Shown here in pieces: positions 1 to 8,848 of a stretch of DNA of 9,683 bases. Each line of letters begins with the position of its first letter. Position 1 is the stretch's first letter. The DNA is from Planctomycetota bacterium. Lineage in GTDB: Bacteria > Planctomycetota > UBA1135 > GCA-002686595. Below the pieces are notes generated by a model that ran no database searches, was not told the origin of the DNA, and worked only from the letters and a program-made list of their open reading frames with translations. A program made the position numbers and the translations under genes. The stretch is taken from NCBI GenBank assembly GCA_021776885.1, contig JAJFFA010000397.1:1-9683 (forward strand), in the 5' to 3' direction.

Positions 1-120
1 CTCTACGAGTCCCTCGGCATCGCCGCCTTCGACCTGGTCTGCGGCCACCACCTCGAGGCCGCCGCGCGCGACGCGCAGGTCGGCGCGCGCGTCCCCCTGG
101 GTGGCTTCCTCGATGCCTGA
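1..120 (+). CDS. C-terminal end of an ornithine cyclodeaminase/mu-crystallin family protein (partial)
   Basis: Only the last 39 codons are inside the window, read in frame from base 1 to TGA at 118-120. The segment begins LYESLGIAAFDL and continues into a helix with an alternating Ala/Arg pattern. This resembles the conserved C-terminal helix of the ornithine cyclodeaminase/mu-crystallin family, which usually reads like (L/F)(F/Y)(E/K)SxGxAxxDL followed by an alpha-helix. Family members are NAD(P)-dependent enzymes acting on amino acids or cyclic and acyclic imines (ornithine cyclodeaminase, pyrroline-2-carboxylate reductase, alanine dehydrogenase, iminosuccinate reductase, EutC). The substrate cannot be told from this tail. 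The gene overlaps the start of the following dehydratase gene, so the two are probably co-transcribed and translationally coupled. Family assignment from 39 residues is moderately secure; the exact function is open. Confidence 0.6.
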   Translation, partial: LYESLGIAAFDLVCGHHLEAAARDAQVGARVPLGGFLDA

Positions 121-1088
121 GACCGCGCTCCTCGCCCCCACCCTCGAACAGATCGGCGCTGCCCGCGGGCGCATCGCCGGCCTGGCCCTGCGCACGCCCC
201 TGGTGCGCTTGTGGGTCGACGCGCCGTGCGAGATCTGGCTCAAGCTCGAGAACCTGCAGCCCATCGGCTCCTTCAAGCTGCGCGGCGCGGGCAACGCCCT
301 GCGCCTGGCCGACCCGGCCGCCCTGGCCCGCGGCGTGCTCACCGCCAGCGCGGGCAACATGGCCCAGGGCGTGGCCTGGGTCGCGCGCGAGCTCGGGCTG
401 CCCTGCCGCGTGGTCGTGCCCGACCACGCCCCGCGGGCCAAGCTCGAGGCCATCGAGCGCCTGGGGGCGACCTCGATCCCGGTGCCCTTCGAGCGCTGGT
501 GGCGGGTGATCGAGGAGCACGCCTTCGAGGGCGAGGACGGCTTCTTCGTGCATCCCGTGTGCGACACCCACGTGATGGCTGGCAACGGCACCATCGGCCT
601 CGAGATCCTCGAGGACCTGCCCGACGTCGACGCGGTCGTCGTGCCCTACGGCGGCGGCGGCTTGATCACGGGCATCGCCTGCGCCCTCGCGGCCCGCGCG
701 CCAGCGGTGCGCGTGCACGCGGCCGAGGTGGCGACCGCCGCCCCCCTCGCGGCCTCGCTCTCGGCCGGCGCTCCGGCGCAGATCGAGTACACGCCGAGCT
801 TCGTCGACGGCATCGGCGGGCGCTCGGTGCTGCCCGAGATGTGGCCCCTGGTGCGCGAACGGGTGACGAGCTCCCTGGTCACCTCCCTGGACCAGGTCGA
901 GAGCGCCCTGCGCCTCCTGGCCACCCGCGCCCACGTGATCGCGGAGGGCGCGGGTGCGACGCCCGTGGCGGCGGCCCTGGCGGGCGGCGCGGGGCGCGGG
1001 CGGGTCGTGTGCGTCGTGTCGGGCGGCAACATCGACGCCGAGGTGCTGGCGCGCATCGTCGCCGGCGGCGACGCGCCCGCCCGTCCCG

Positions 1089-1099
<11 letters not shown>
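113..1099 (+). CDS. PLP-dependent serine/threonine dehydratase-like enzyme (fold type II, no ACT domain)
   Basis: Predicted 328-residue cytosolic enzyme of the tryptophan-synthase-beta (fold type II) PLP family. Family members remove water and ammonia from Ser, Thr or 3-hydroxyaspartate, or racemise Ser. Visible motifs: PLP lysine in GSFKLRGA (K55), SAGNMAQG (79-86), the phosphate-binding glycine loop GGGGL (180-184) and the C-terminal SGGN (303-306). There is no C-terminal ACT-like regulatory domain, so it resembles catabolic or racemase-type enzymes rather than biosynthetic IlvA. The usual SAGNHAQ histidine is Met here. I chose ATG at 113 because GGGTGG (99-104) sits 8 bases upstream; an in-frame GTG at 101 would add four residues. 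With the ATG start the gene overlaps the cyclodeaminase-family stop by 8 bases. That partner fits EutB/EutC (hydroxyectoine use), BhcB/BhcD (beta-hydroxyaspartate cycle) or an undescribed pair. The stop overlaps the convergent hydrolase gene by 11 bases. Confidence 0.88.
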
Positions 1100-1892
<793 letters not shown>

Positions 1893-1996
1893 GGGGCTTT
1901 CCTGGTCGTGGGGGTGGACTATCGATGGCACTCGGCGCCAGAAGCCTAACAACGTCATACTGGTGCCCTCCACCCAACCCCCAGCGACTCTCCACC
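1893..1996. promoter_or_regulatory. Divergent promoter region between the lipoprotein hydrolase and msrBA
   Basis: This 104-base gap separates two divergent genes and must carry both promoters unless they lie inside the genes. It is visibly less GC-rich than its surroundings around 1918-1961. Candidate -10 boxes are CATACT at 1956-1961 (plus strand, 4 of 6 matches to TATAAT) and GATAGT at 1918-1923 read on the minus strand (4 of 6). I could not find convincing -35 boxes at the right spacing, so the sites are tentative. No clear operator palindrome was seen apart from a short GGCGCC. Confidence 0.3.
1897..1903 (-). promoter_or_regulatory. Shine-Dalgarno site of the lipoprotein hydrolase
   Basis: AGGAAAG on the minus strand, with its AGGA core 7 bases upstream of the ATG at 1892. 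It is the clearest ribosome binding site in the window and fixes the start that yields the lipobox signal peptide. Confidence 0.65.
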
Positions 1997-3052
1997 ATGG
2001 TCTCCGTCCGCCTCTTCAACTCCTCCGGCGAGCTCGTCGGCCCCGTCTCCAGCCCCAAGGTCGAGCGCAGCGAGGCCGAGTGGCGCGAGCTGCTGAGCGC
2101 GGACCAGTTCCGCGTCCTGCGCTCCAGCGGCACCGAGCGCCCCTTCTGCGGTGCCCTGCTCAACAACAAGGAAGAGGGCGTCTACACCTGCGCCGGCTGC
2201 CGCTTGCCGCTCTTCGCCAGCACGGACAAGTTCGAGTCCGGCAGCGGCTGGCCCAGCTTCTTCCAGCCCATCGCCAAGGAGAACGTCGCCGAGCACGCCG
2301 ACGAGAGCCAGGGCATGCTGCGCACCGAGATCAACTGCGCCCGCTGCGACGGGCACCTGGGCCACGTCTTCGAAGACGGTCCGCGGCCGACGGGGCTGCG
2401 CTTCTGCCTCAACTCGGAGTCCCTCGACTTCACGCCCCTGACGCGCGCCGCCGAGCTCGCGGATCCGGCCGCCGAGGAGGGCGCCGCGGCCGCGTCCGCA
2501 ACGCGCACCACGGCCATCCTGGGCGGCGGCTGCTTCTGGTGCGTCGAGGCCGTGTTCGAGGAGCTCGAGGGCGTGCTCGAGGCCACCTCGGGCTACGCGG
2601 GCGGCAGCCCCGAGACGGCCAACTACAAGGCCGTCTGTGGCGGCGACACGGGCCACGCCGAGGTGGTCGAGATCCTGTACGAGCCGGACAGGATCAGCTT
2701 CGAGGACCTCTTGCGCGTGCACCTGGCGACCCACGACCCGACCACCCAGGACCGCCAGGGCAACGACATCGGCACCCAGTACCGCTCGGCGATCTTCTAC
2801 TCCAGCGAGGACGAGAAGCGGCGCGCCGAGTTCGTCCTGAACGAGGCCCGCGAGTCGAAGGCCTTCCGCGCGCCGATCGTGACCACCCTCGAGCCCCTCG
2901 AGACCTTCTACAAGGCCGAGGAGTACCACCAGAACTACGTCTGCCACAACCCGAACCAGGCCTACATCCAGGGCGTCGCCTGGCCCAAGGTGAAGAAGGT
3001 GCGCGAGAGCTTCGCGGGACGCTTGAAGACGAAGTCGCCGCTCGAGCAGTGA
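1997..3052 (+). CDS. msrBA: Bifunctional methionine sulfoxide reductase, MsrB-MsrA fusion
   Basis: Predicted 351-residue repair enzyme that reduces both R (MsrB) and S (MsrA) methionine sulfoxide. Residues about 26-147 form the MsrB domain: zinc ligands CAGC (C65, C68) and CARC (C114, C117), HLGHVFEDGP, and catalytic C137 in RFCLNS. The resolving-Cys position in the SGCGWP motif is Ser here (SGSGWP, 81-86), but C51 in RPFCG lies where some MsrBs carry an alternative recycling Cys. An Ala/Glu-rich linker (about 148-170) leads to MsrA (about 171-340) with GCFWC (catalytic C179, second C182), GDTGHAE and EEYHQNY. C182, C214 or C316 could recycle MsrA. No signal peptide is seen, so it should be cytosolic. 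The ATG at 1997 starts just ahead of the conserved region; an in-frame ATG at 1925 would add 24 unlikely residues, although GGGGTGG precedes it. No clear Shine-Dalgarno precedes 1997. The B-then-A order is rarer than A-then-B. Confidence 0.93.
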   Translation: MVSVRLFNSSGELVGPVSSPKVERSEAEWRELLSADQFRVLRSSGTERPFCGALLNNKEEGVYTCAGCRLPLFASTDKFESGSGWPSFFQPIAKENVAEHADESQGMLRTEINCARCDGHLGHVFEDGPRPTGLRFCLNSESLDFTPLTRAAELADPAAEEGAAAASATRTTAILGGGCFWCVEAVFEELEGVLEATSGYAGGSPETANYKAVCGGDTGHAEVVEILYEPDRISFEDLLRVHLATHDPTTQDRQGNDIGTQYRSAIFYSSEDEKRRAEFVLNEARESKAFRAPIVTTLEPLETFYKAEEYHQNYVCHNPNQAYIQGVAWPKVKKVRESFAGRLKTKSPLEQ

Positions 3053-3216
3053 TGACCGTGGCGACGTCCATCAACTCTCAGCTCGACGAACTTCATGACC
3101 AGGTCGCGAGCCGACTCACCGCGGAGGTACGCGTCGATTCAGCCGTCCCTTGGACGCGGATCAGTTCGCGGACATCGCGCTCGACGGTCCGGCGAGGCTT
3201 TCGGGCGCCGAGCTAG
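3052..3216 (+). pseudogene. Short open frame after msrBA, doubtful 54-residue ORF or relic
   Basis: An ATG overlaps the msrBA stop (TGATG at 3050-3054), an arrangement typical of translational coupling, and opens a 54-codon frame ending in TAG at 3214-3216. The first half (beginning MTVATSINSQLDEL) looks protein-like. The second half is Arg/Ser-rich, and third-position G/C falls to roughly three quarters, below the neighbouring genes. The high G/C third-position signal moves to another plus-strand frame at about 3149-3237 (LDADQFADIALDG), as a frameshifted old gene would show. I recognise no family. It may be a small real gene, a frameshifted relic, or chance. Confidence 0.2.
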
Positions 3217-3322
3217 GGCAGAGGGAGGGGGGCCAGAGAGCCAACGGACGATGGCGACGGGAGCGAGCGCACGGGTCCGAGTTCTGGTCTAGCGCTGGTT
3301 CGCGGGGGCGCGAAGTTTTTGA

Positions 3323-3469
3323 TTTCGGCGTAGGTGTTTCCCGGAGATTGTTCGGTTCTCCGGGCCGCACACCTGGCTACCCAAAGTGGGCTGGAGGGAC
3401 TGCGGCCTGATCGACCTCTACGACAGGCCCGCCCCGGCCCACAGATCCGGAGCCACCCGAGCGTCTTGA
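3323..3469 (+). pseudogene. Possible plus-strand coding remnant, unidentified
   Basis: This is a stop-free stretch with no start codon, ending in TGA at 3467-3469. Within it, codons at about 3386-3442 (reading VGWRDCGLIDLYD and on) have only G or C at the third position, like real genes here. The minus strand read in the matching phase is broken by a TAG at 3418-3420, so the plus reading is favoured. The signal covers only about 20 codons, which could be chance in GC-rich DNA. No family is recognised. Confidence 0.2.
3340..3364. repeat. Inverted repeat, 8-bp perfect stem with 9-base loop
   Basis: CCCGGAGA at 3340-3347 pairs perfectly with TCTCCGGG at 3357-3364 around the loop TTGTTCGGT. A T-rich stretch lies 5' of it on the plus strand and no T-run follows it on either strand, so it is not a standard intrinsic terminator. 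It could be a factor-assisted transcription end between the convergent msrBA and hutU genes, or the scar of a mobile element. Confidence 0.45.
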
Positions 3470-3628
3470 CGCAGGACGAGCGGCGGGCCAGGCCGCGGTC
3501 AATCAGGGCGTTGCCGTCGATGTCCGCGGCGCACCGCCAGCGCTGGTCCAGCTCGGCCACCGACCAGCTGTGCGTGCGCGCCGCCGACTGCTGGGTGAAC
3601 TGGATCCGGCAGCTGAACTCGAAGTCCC
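3441..3628 (-). pseudogene. Truncated coding remnant with a dockerin/EF-hand-like loop
   Basis: Directly downstream of the hutU stop, in a different frame, the minus strand carries about 58 codons (3632 down to 3459) without a stop. All but one end in G or C, while first and second positions are far less GC-rich. That three-base pattern matches the real genes here and argues for former or present coding sequence. No ATG is present; the frame simply emerges from the end of hutU. Residues encoded at 3498-3524 read DIDGNALID, preceded by CAA. This resembles the calcium-binding loop of dockerin-like repeats (CxADxDGNGxxDxxDLA) common at the C-termini of planctomycete exported proteins, but the loop's last acidic residue appears lost. 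After about 3459 the codon pattern fades. Likely a deletion-truncated remnant of a secreted-protein gene; the dockerin link is an inference. Confidence 0.4.
3542..3568. repeat. Inverted repeat, 7-bp stem with 13-base loop
   Basis: GCTGGTC at 3542-3548 pairs with GACCAGC at 3562-3568. A second 6-bp pair, GCGCAC (3529-3534) with GTGCGC (3574-3579), encloses it. It lies inside the minus-strand coding remnant about 60-85 bases past the hutU stop and lacks a T-run. A chance structure in GC-rich coding DNA is quite possible. Confidence 0.25.
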
Positions 3629-5317
<1,689 letters not shown>

Positions 5318-5353
5318 GACCACGCAGTCTAGGCAGCCCGTTAGAATCAGGCC
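5318..5353. promoter_or_regulatory. Very short divergent promoter region, possibly giving leaderless transcripts
   Basis: Only 36 bases separate the start codons of hutU (minus) and the TPR gene (plus). On the plus strand TAGAAT (5342-5347, 5 of 6 matches to TATAAT) ends 6 bases before the ATG at 5354, so transcription would begin at or next to the start codon. On the minus strand TAGACT (5331-5326) ends 8 bases before the hutU ATG. Neither gene has a Shine-Dalgarno sequence, which fits leaderless or near-leaderless mRNAs. Matching -35 boxes are poor. The true promoters may instead lie inside the opposing genes. Confidence 0.35.
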
Positions 5354-6223
5354 ATGCTCCCCTCCCGGCTGCGCCTCCGGCTCGTGCCCCTGGCCCTCCT
5401 GCTCGCCCCCGTTGCCTTCGCCGCCCCCGCGGCCCTGGCCCATGACGGGTTGCACGAGAGGCTCGCGAGCCTCGATGCACGCATCAAGGAAGAGGGCCCG
5501 AGCGCCCGGCGCTACGTCGAGCGCGCCGAGCTCCTGCGTCTGCACGGGGAGCTGACTCCGGCCCTCGCCGACCTCGAGCGCGCAGGGGCCCTGGCGCCCG
5601 AGGACACGGACGTGGCCTTCGGCCGGGCCAAGGTCCTGTTCGACCTCGGACGCCACGCCGACGCGCGGGTGCCCCTCGAGCGCGTTCTGGCGGCCCGCCC
5701 CGCGGACCCCGCCGCCCTGCTGCTGGCGGCGCAGGTCTTGACCGAGCTCGGCGAGCTGGAGCGCGCCCTCGCGCGCTACGAGCGCGCCCTCGCGCAAGCC
5801 CAGCCGCACCCCGACCACCACCTGGCCCACGCGCGCCTGGTGCACCGCATCGACAGCAGCCAGGGCCGGGGCCCGGAGCGCGCCCTGGCCCTGCTCGACG
5901 CGGGGATCGCCCACTTCGGCTCGATCCCGGCGCTGGTTCTCACGGCCATCGACTACGAGCTGGAGCGCGCGCACTTCGACGCCGCCCTGGCCCGCCTCGA
6001 GCCCCTGGCCGCGCGCTCCAGCCGCCGCGAGCCGTGGCTCGCGCGCCGCGCCGAGATCCTCGAGCGCGCCGGCCGCCAGGCCGAGGCCCTGTCCACCTGG
6101 CGCGCCGCCCGCGGGGCCCTCGAGTCGCTCCCCAGGCGGCAGCGCACGCGCCAGGACAGCCTGCGACTGGAACGCACGATCGACGCACGCATCCGCGCCC
6201 TGACCCGGAACGACAACCCATGA
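5354..6223 (+). CDS. Exported tetratricopeptide-repeat (TPR) protein
   Basis: Predicted 289-residue protein. A signal peptide is clear: basic start (MLPSRLRLRL), hydrophobic core (11-28) and an ALA cleavage site before H30. The mature part is almost all helical. TPR-like 34-residue units can be followed at about 51-84, 85-118 and 119-152, with a less regular fourth unit near 175-218 and a last one near 226-259, each showing spaced Leu/Ala/Gly and a late Ala-Leu pair. TPRs are protein-binding scaffolds and no catalytic motif is seen. The start is supported by the signal peptide and lies 36 bases from divergent hutU, without a Shine-Dalgarno. The stop overlaps the phosphatase start in ATGA (6220-6223), so the two are translationally coupled and both exported. 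It may help localise, or assemble with, the phosphatase; that role is an inference. Confidence 0.85.
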   Translation: MLPSRLRLRLVPLALLLAPVAFAAPAALAHDGLHERLASLDARIKEEGPSARRYVERAELLRLHGELTPALADLERAGALAPEDTDVAFGRAKVLFDLGRHADARVPLERVLAARPADPAALLLAAQVLTELGELERALARYERALAQAQPHPDHHLAHARLVHRIDSSQGRGPERALALLDAGIAHFGSIPALVLTAIDYELERAHFDAALARLEPLAARSSRREPWLARRAEILERAGRQAEALSTWRAARGALESLPRRQRTRQDSLRLERTIDARIRALTRNDNP

Positions 6224-8394
6224 AGCTCTCCCTCCTCGCCGCCCTGCTGCTCTGCACCACGGCCAGCGCCCAGGACTTCCTCGTCCCGCGTGGCGCCACC
6301 TGGCGCTACCTCGACGACGGCAGCGACCAGGGCAGCGCGTGGTCCGCGCCGGCCTTCGACGACTCCCTGTGGGCCAGCGGTCCGGCGCAGCTCGGCTACG
6401 GGGACGGCGATGAGGCGACCGTCGTGTCCTTCGGCGCCGACTCGAACAACAAGTTCATCACGACCTACTTCCGGCACGGCTTCATGGCGCCGAATCCGGG
6501 GCAGTACCTGACGCTCAACCTGCGCCTGCAGCGCGACGACGGGGCGCGCGTGTTCCTGAACGGAGTCGAGATCTCGCGCTCGGGTCTGCCCGGCGGCACC
6601 GTCGACTTCGACACCGAGGCCGACAACACGGCGGCCGAGGCAGAGGAGGAGAACTTCTACTGGATCGGCGTCGACCCCGCTCTGCTGGCCGTGGGCGCGA
6701 ACGTGCTGGCCGTCGAGGTGCACCAGACCAGCCCGACCAGCTCGGACATCTCGTTCGACGCCGAGCTGATCGGCTCGACGACCGAGGTCATCACCCGCGG
6801 CCCCTGGCTGCAGCTCGGCACGCCCACCAGCCTGCGCGTGCGCTGGCGCACCGACATCGACAGCCTCGGGCGCGTGGCCTACGGGACGAGTCCGGGCCAG
6901 CTGAACTCGATCCTCGACGACGGCGTCTCGGACAAGGACCACGACATCGAGATCTCGGGCCTCGCGCCGAACACGCGCTACTACTACTCGGTCGGCACGC
7001 CCGGCGACGTGCTGGCGGGGGATGACAGCGAGCACACCTTCCTCACCGCCCCCCTGCCCGGCAGCAGCCTGCCCCTGCGCATCTGGGCCCTGGGGGACTC
7101 GGGCACGGCCAACTTGCGTGCCGACCAGGTGCGCGACGCCTACTACGCCTTCAGCGGCGCGACCCACACCAACCTGTGGTTGATGCTGGGCGACAATGCC
7201 TACCCCGACGGCACCGTGGCGCAGTACCAGGCGGCGGTCTTCGATACGTACCCGACGCTGCTGAACAAGAGCGCGCTCTTCACCACCCGCGGCAACCACG
7301 AGAACAACGCCAACGCCTACTTCGGCCTGTTCAACCTGCCCAGCAATGGCGAAGCCGGGGGCATACCCTCGGGCACCGAGGCGTACTACGCGTTCGACTG
7401 GGGCAACGTGCACTTCGTCTGCCTCGACTCGGACTCGAGCGACCGCAGCCTGGGTGGGCCGATGTGGACCTGGCTCGACGCCGACCTCTCGTCGACCGCC
7501 CAGGAGTGGATCATCGCCTTCTGGCACCACCCGCCCTACACGAAGGGCTCCCACGACTCGGACACGGAGTCGAACCTGATCGAGATGCGCGAGAACTTCT
7601 TGCCGCGCCTCGAGGACGCGGGCGTCGACCTGGTGCTCGGCGGACACAGCCATTCGTACGAGCGCTCGTTCCTGATCGACGGCCACTACGGTGACTCGAG
7701 CACCTTCGTCGAGTCCATGAAGAAGAGCCAGGGCAATGGCGACCCGGAGGGTGACGGCGCCTACAACCGCCTCGACGGACCGCACCGCGGCAGCGTCTAC
7801 ATCGTCGCCGGTTCGTCGGGCAAGCTGACCACGGGCTCGCCCCTCGACCACCCGGTCATGCTGCGCAACCGCGAGCGCTACGGCTCGGTCGTGATCGACG
7901 TCGCGGGCGGCCGCATGGACGTCACCTTCCTGACCCAGCTGGGCACGGCGCGCGACTCGTTCACCCTGTTGAACGAGAGCTACGAGGGCGTGTACTGCGT
8001 CGCGCCCGCCGACTCGAGCGGCTGCCGCGCGAGCCTGTCCTCGAGCGGCACGGCCAGCGCCAGCGACCCGACGCCCTTCCTGGTCCAGGCCAGCGGCGTG
8101 CGCAACGGCGCCTTCGGCCTCCTGTTCTACGGCTTCCGCCCGGCCGAGATCCCGTTCAGCAGCGGACAGCGCTGCGTCGGCGGCACGGTCCAGCGCACGG
8201 GCGTGCAGAGCTCGGGGCCCGGGTCCAACTGCAGCGGCAGCTTCCAGGTCGACTTCAACGCGCGTATCCAGGCCGGGTTCGACGCGTCGCTCGTGCCGGG
8301 CGAGGTGGTCTACGCCCAGTACTGGTACCGCGACCAGGCGGCGCCCTCCGGCACCGGGGTCAGCGATGCTCTGCAGTTCCTGATCCGGCCCTGA
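6220..8394 (+). CDS. Secreted purple acid phosphatase-like metallophosphoesterase, multidomain
   Basis: Predicted 724-residue exported protein. Signal peptide 1-17 (cleavage ASA before Q18). Residues about 20-185 form a beta-sandwich domain of the galactose-binding-like type (WRYLDDGSDQG, FDDSLW, LGYGDGDE, VFLNGVEI). Residues about 190-278 resemble the fibronectin-like N-terminal domain of purple acid phosphatases (TRGPWLQ, GLAPNTRYYYSVG). The catalytic domain (about 285-580) has the complete dinuclear-metal set: GDSG (D293), GDNAY (D325, Y328), GNHE (N359), WHHPPY (H436) and GHSHSYER (H476, H478). Residues about 590-724 form a Cys-containing beta-rich tail (C593, C602, C652, C671; YAQYWYRD) like C-terminal domains often seen in planctomycete exported proteins. 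Likely role: hydrolysis of phosphate esters outside the cytoplasm; phosphodiesterase activity is also possible. The start overlaps the TPR stop by 4 bases (ATGA). A weak GGAA lies 9 bases upstream. Confidence 0.92.
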   Translation: MKLSLLAALLLCTTASAQDFLVPRGATWRYLDDGSDQGSAWSAPAFDDSLWASGPAQLGYGDGDEATVVSFGADSNNKFITTYFRHGFMAPNPGQYLTLNLRLQRDDGARVFLNGVEISRSGLPGGTVDFDTEADNTAAEAEEENFYWIGVDPALLAVGANVLAVEVHQTSPTSSDISFDAELIGSTTEVITRGPWLQLGTPTSLRVRWRTDIDSLGRVAYGTSPGQLNSILDDGVSDKDHDIEISGLAPNTRYYYSVGTPGDVLAGDDSEHTFLTAPLPGSSLPLRIWALGDSGTANLRADQVRDAYYAFSGATHTNLWLMLGDNAYPDGTVAQYQAAVFDTYPTLLNKSALFTTRGNHENNANAYFGLFNLPSNGEAGGIPSGTEAYYAFDWGNVHFVCLDSDSSDRSLGGPMWTWLDADLSSTAQEWIIAFWHHPPYTKGSHDSDTESNLIEMRENFLPRLEDAGVDLVLGGHSHSYERSFLIDGHYGDSSTFVESMKKSQGNGDPEGDGAYNRLDGPHRGSVYIVAGSSGKLTTGSPLDHPVMLRNRERYGSVVIDVAGGRMDVTFLTQLGTARDSFTLLNESYEGVYCVAPADSSGCRASLSSSGTASASDPTPFLVQASGVRNGAFGLLFYGFRPAEIPFSSGQRCVGGTVQRTGVQSSGPGSNCSGSFQVDFNARIQAGFDASLVPGEVVYAQYWYRDQAAPSGTGVSDALQFLIRP

Positions 8395-8453
8395 GCGGCA
8401 CAATCCGGCACCCTCCTTCCCAGCGAGCGTGCGGGGGTGGACAATGGCTCGCA

Positions 8454-8834
8454 ATGCGACTCTTCACCCCCGCCGAAGCCAACCGCACCCTTCCCCTGGT
8501 CAAGCGCATCGTCGCGGACATCCTCGAGAAGGGGCGGCGCGCCCGTGAGCTGGCCAGCCGCTCCAGCGAAGAGCGCGAGAACCGCGTCCAGCTCAAGGAG
8601 CACGAGCGTGAGCTGAACACCCTGCTCGCCGAGCTGACCCAGATCGGCTGCTCCTACAAGGACTGGGGCTTCGAGCACGGCCTGGTCGACTTCCCCGCGA
8701 AGCTCGACGGCGACGACGTCCTGCTCTGCTGGCGCAGCGACGAGGAGGCCGTCGTCTGGTACCACCTCGTCGAGGCGGGCTTCGCCGGCCGCCGACCCAT
8801 CCCCGCGGCCCTCCTGGCCGAGGGTGTTTCGTAA
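8454..8834 (+). CDS. DUF2203 family protein
   Basis: Predicted 126-residue cytosolic protein matching the DUF2203 pattern: FTPAEANRTLPLVKRIV (4-20), a charged helical, coiled-coil-like middle (about 24-62), GCSYKDWGFEHGLVDF (65-80), then LCWRSDEE (91-98) and GFAGRRPI (109-116). The family is widespread in bacteria. I know of no established function; a conserved late Cys-Trp and Asp/Glu/His residues might suggest metal or ligand binding, but nothing is proven. ATG at 8454 begins directly at the family's N-terminal motif; GGGGGTGG (8433-8440) lies 13 bases upstream, rather far for a ribosome site. An ATG at 8444 is in another frame. The gene starts 59 bases after the phosphatase stop and is followed after 14 bases by an exported-protein gene, so all may share one transcript. 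Confidence 0.88.
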   Translation: MRLFTPAEANRTLPLVKRIVADILEKGRRARELASRSSEERENRVQLKEHERELNTLLAELTQIGCSYKDWGFEHGLVDFPAKLDGDDVLLCWRSDEEAVVWYHLVEAGFAGRRPIPAALLAEGVS

Positions 8835-8848
8835 GAGAGATTCCTCCC

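Larger units (their letters stand above)
3053..3628. other. 576-base region with no intact gene, holding coding remnants and inverted repeats
   Basis: This is the only long gap in the window. Base composition is more even than in the genes (for example the T-rich stretch 3315-3326), and strong third-position G/C appears only in short pieces that change frame and strand: plus strand about 3149-3237 and 3377-3442, and minus strand about 3459-3632. That pattern suggests decayed or rearranged genes rather than a regulatory region alone. Two hairpin-forming repeats lie at 3340-3364 and 3542-3568. I saw no tRNA, no transposase motif, no flanking direct repeats and no T-tailed terminator, although msrBA and hutU converge here and both need to end. 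Confidence 0.55.

Noticed and set aside
1893..1973. A 27-residue N-terminal extension of the lipoprotein hydrolase
   Set aside because: It would place the lipobox inside the chain, and the good Shine-Dalgarno points to ATG 1892.
3213..3440. Continuation of the minus-strand coding remnant as one long gene
   Set aside because: Third-position G/C bias collapses after about 3459 and the translation becomes Arg/Ser/Pro-rich, so only the 3441-3628 part is supported.
3331..3440. A possible tRNA around the GGTTCTCCGGG segment
   Set aside because: No acceptor stem, anticodon arm or proper TTCRANNY loop could be folded around it; the match is just the 8-bp hairpin.
3053..3628. An insertion sequence or integrated element
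   Set aside because: No transposase or recombinase motif, terminal inverted repeats or target-site duplication could be found by eye.
5318..5974. A 219-codon N-terminal extension of hutU
   Set aside because: Urocanases begin near the 5317 ATG and are about 556 residues long; the extension is the antisense of the TPR gene.
8433..8453. Start of the DUF2203 gene at ATG 8444
   Set aside because: That ATG is in a different frame from the conserved FTPAEAN motif.
5953..8454. An 833-codon open frame on the minus strand opposite the phosphatase gene
   Set aside because: It is the mirror of a strongly supported gene; in GC-rich DNA with G/C at third positions, antisense frames stay open. Its translation is low-complexity Val/Ala/Arg/Gly with no motif.
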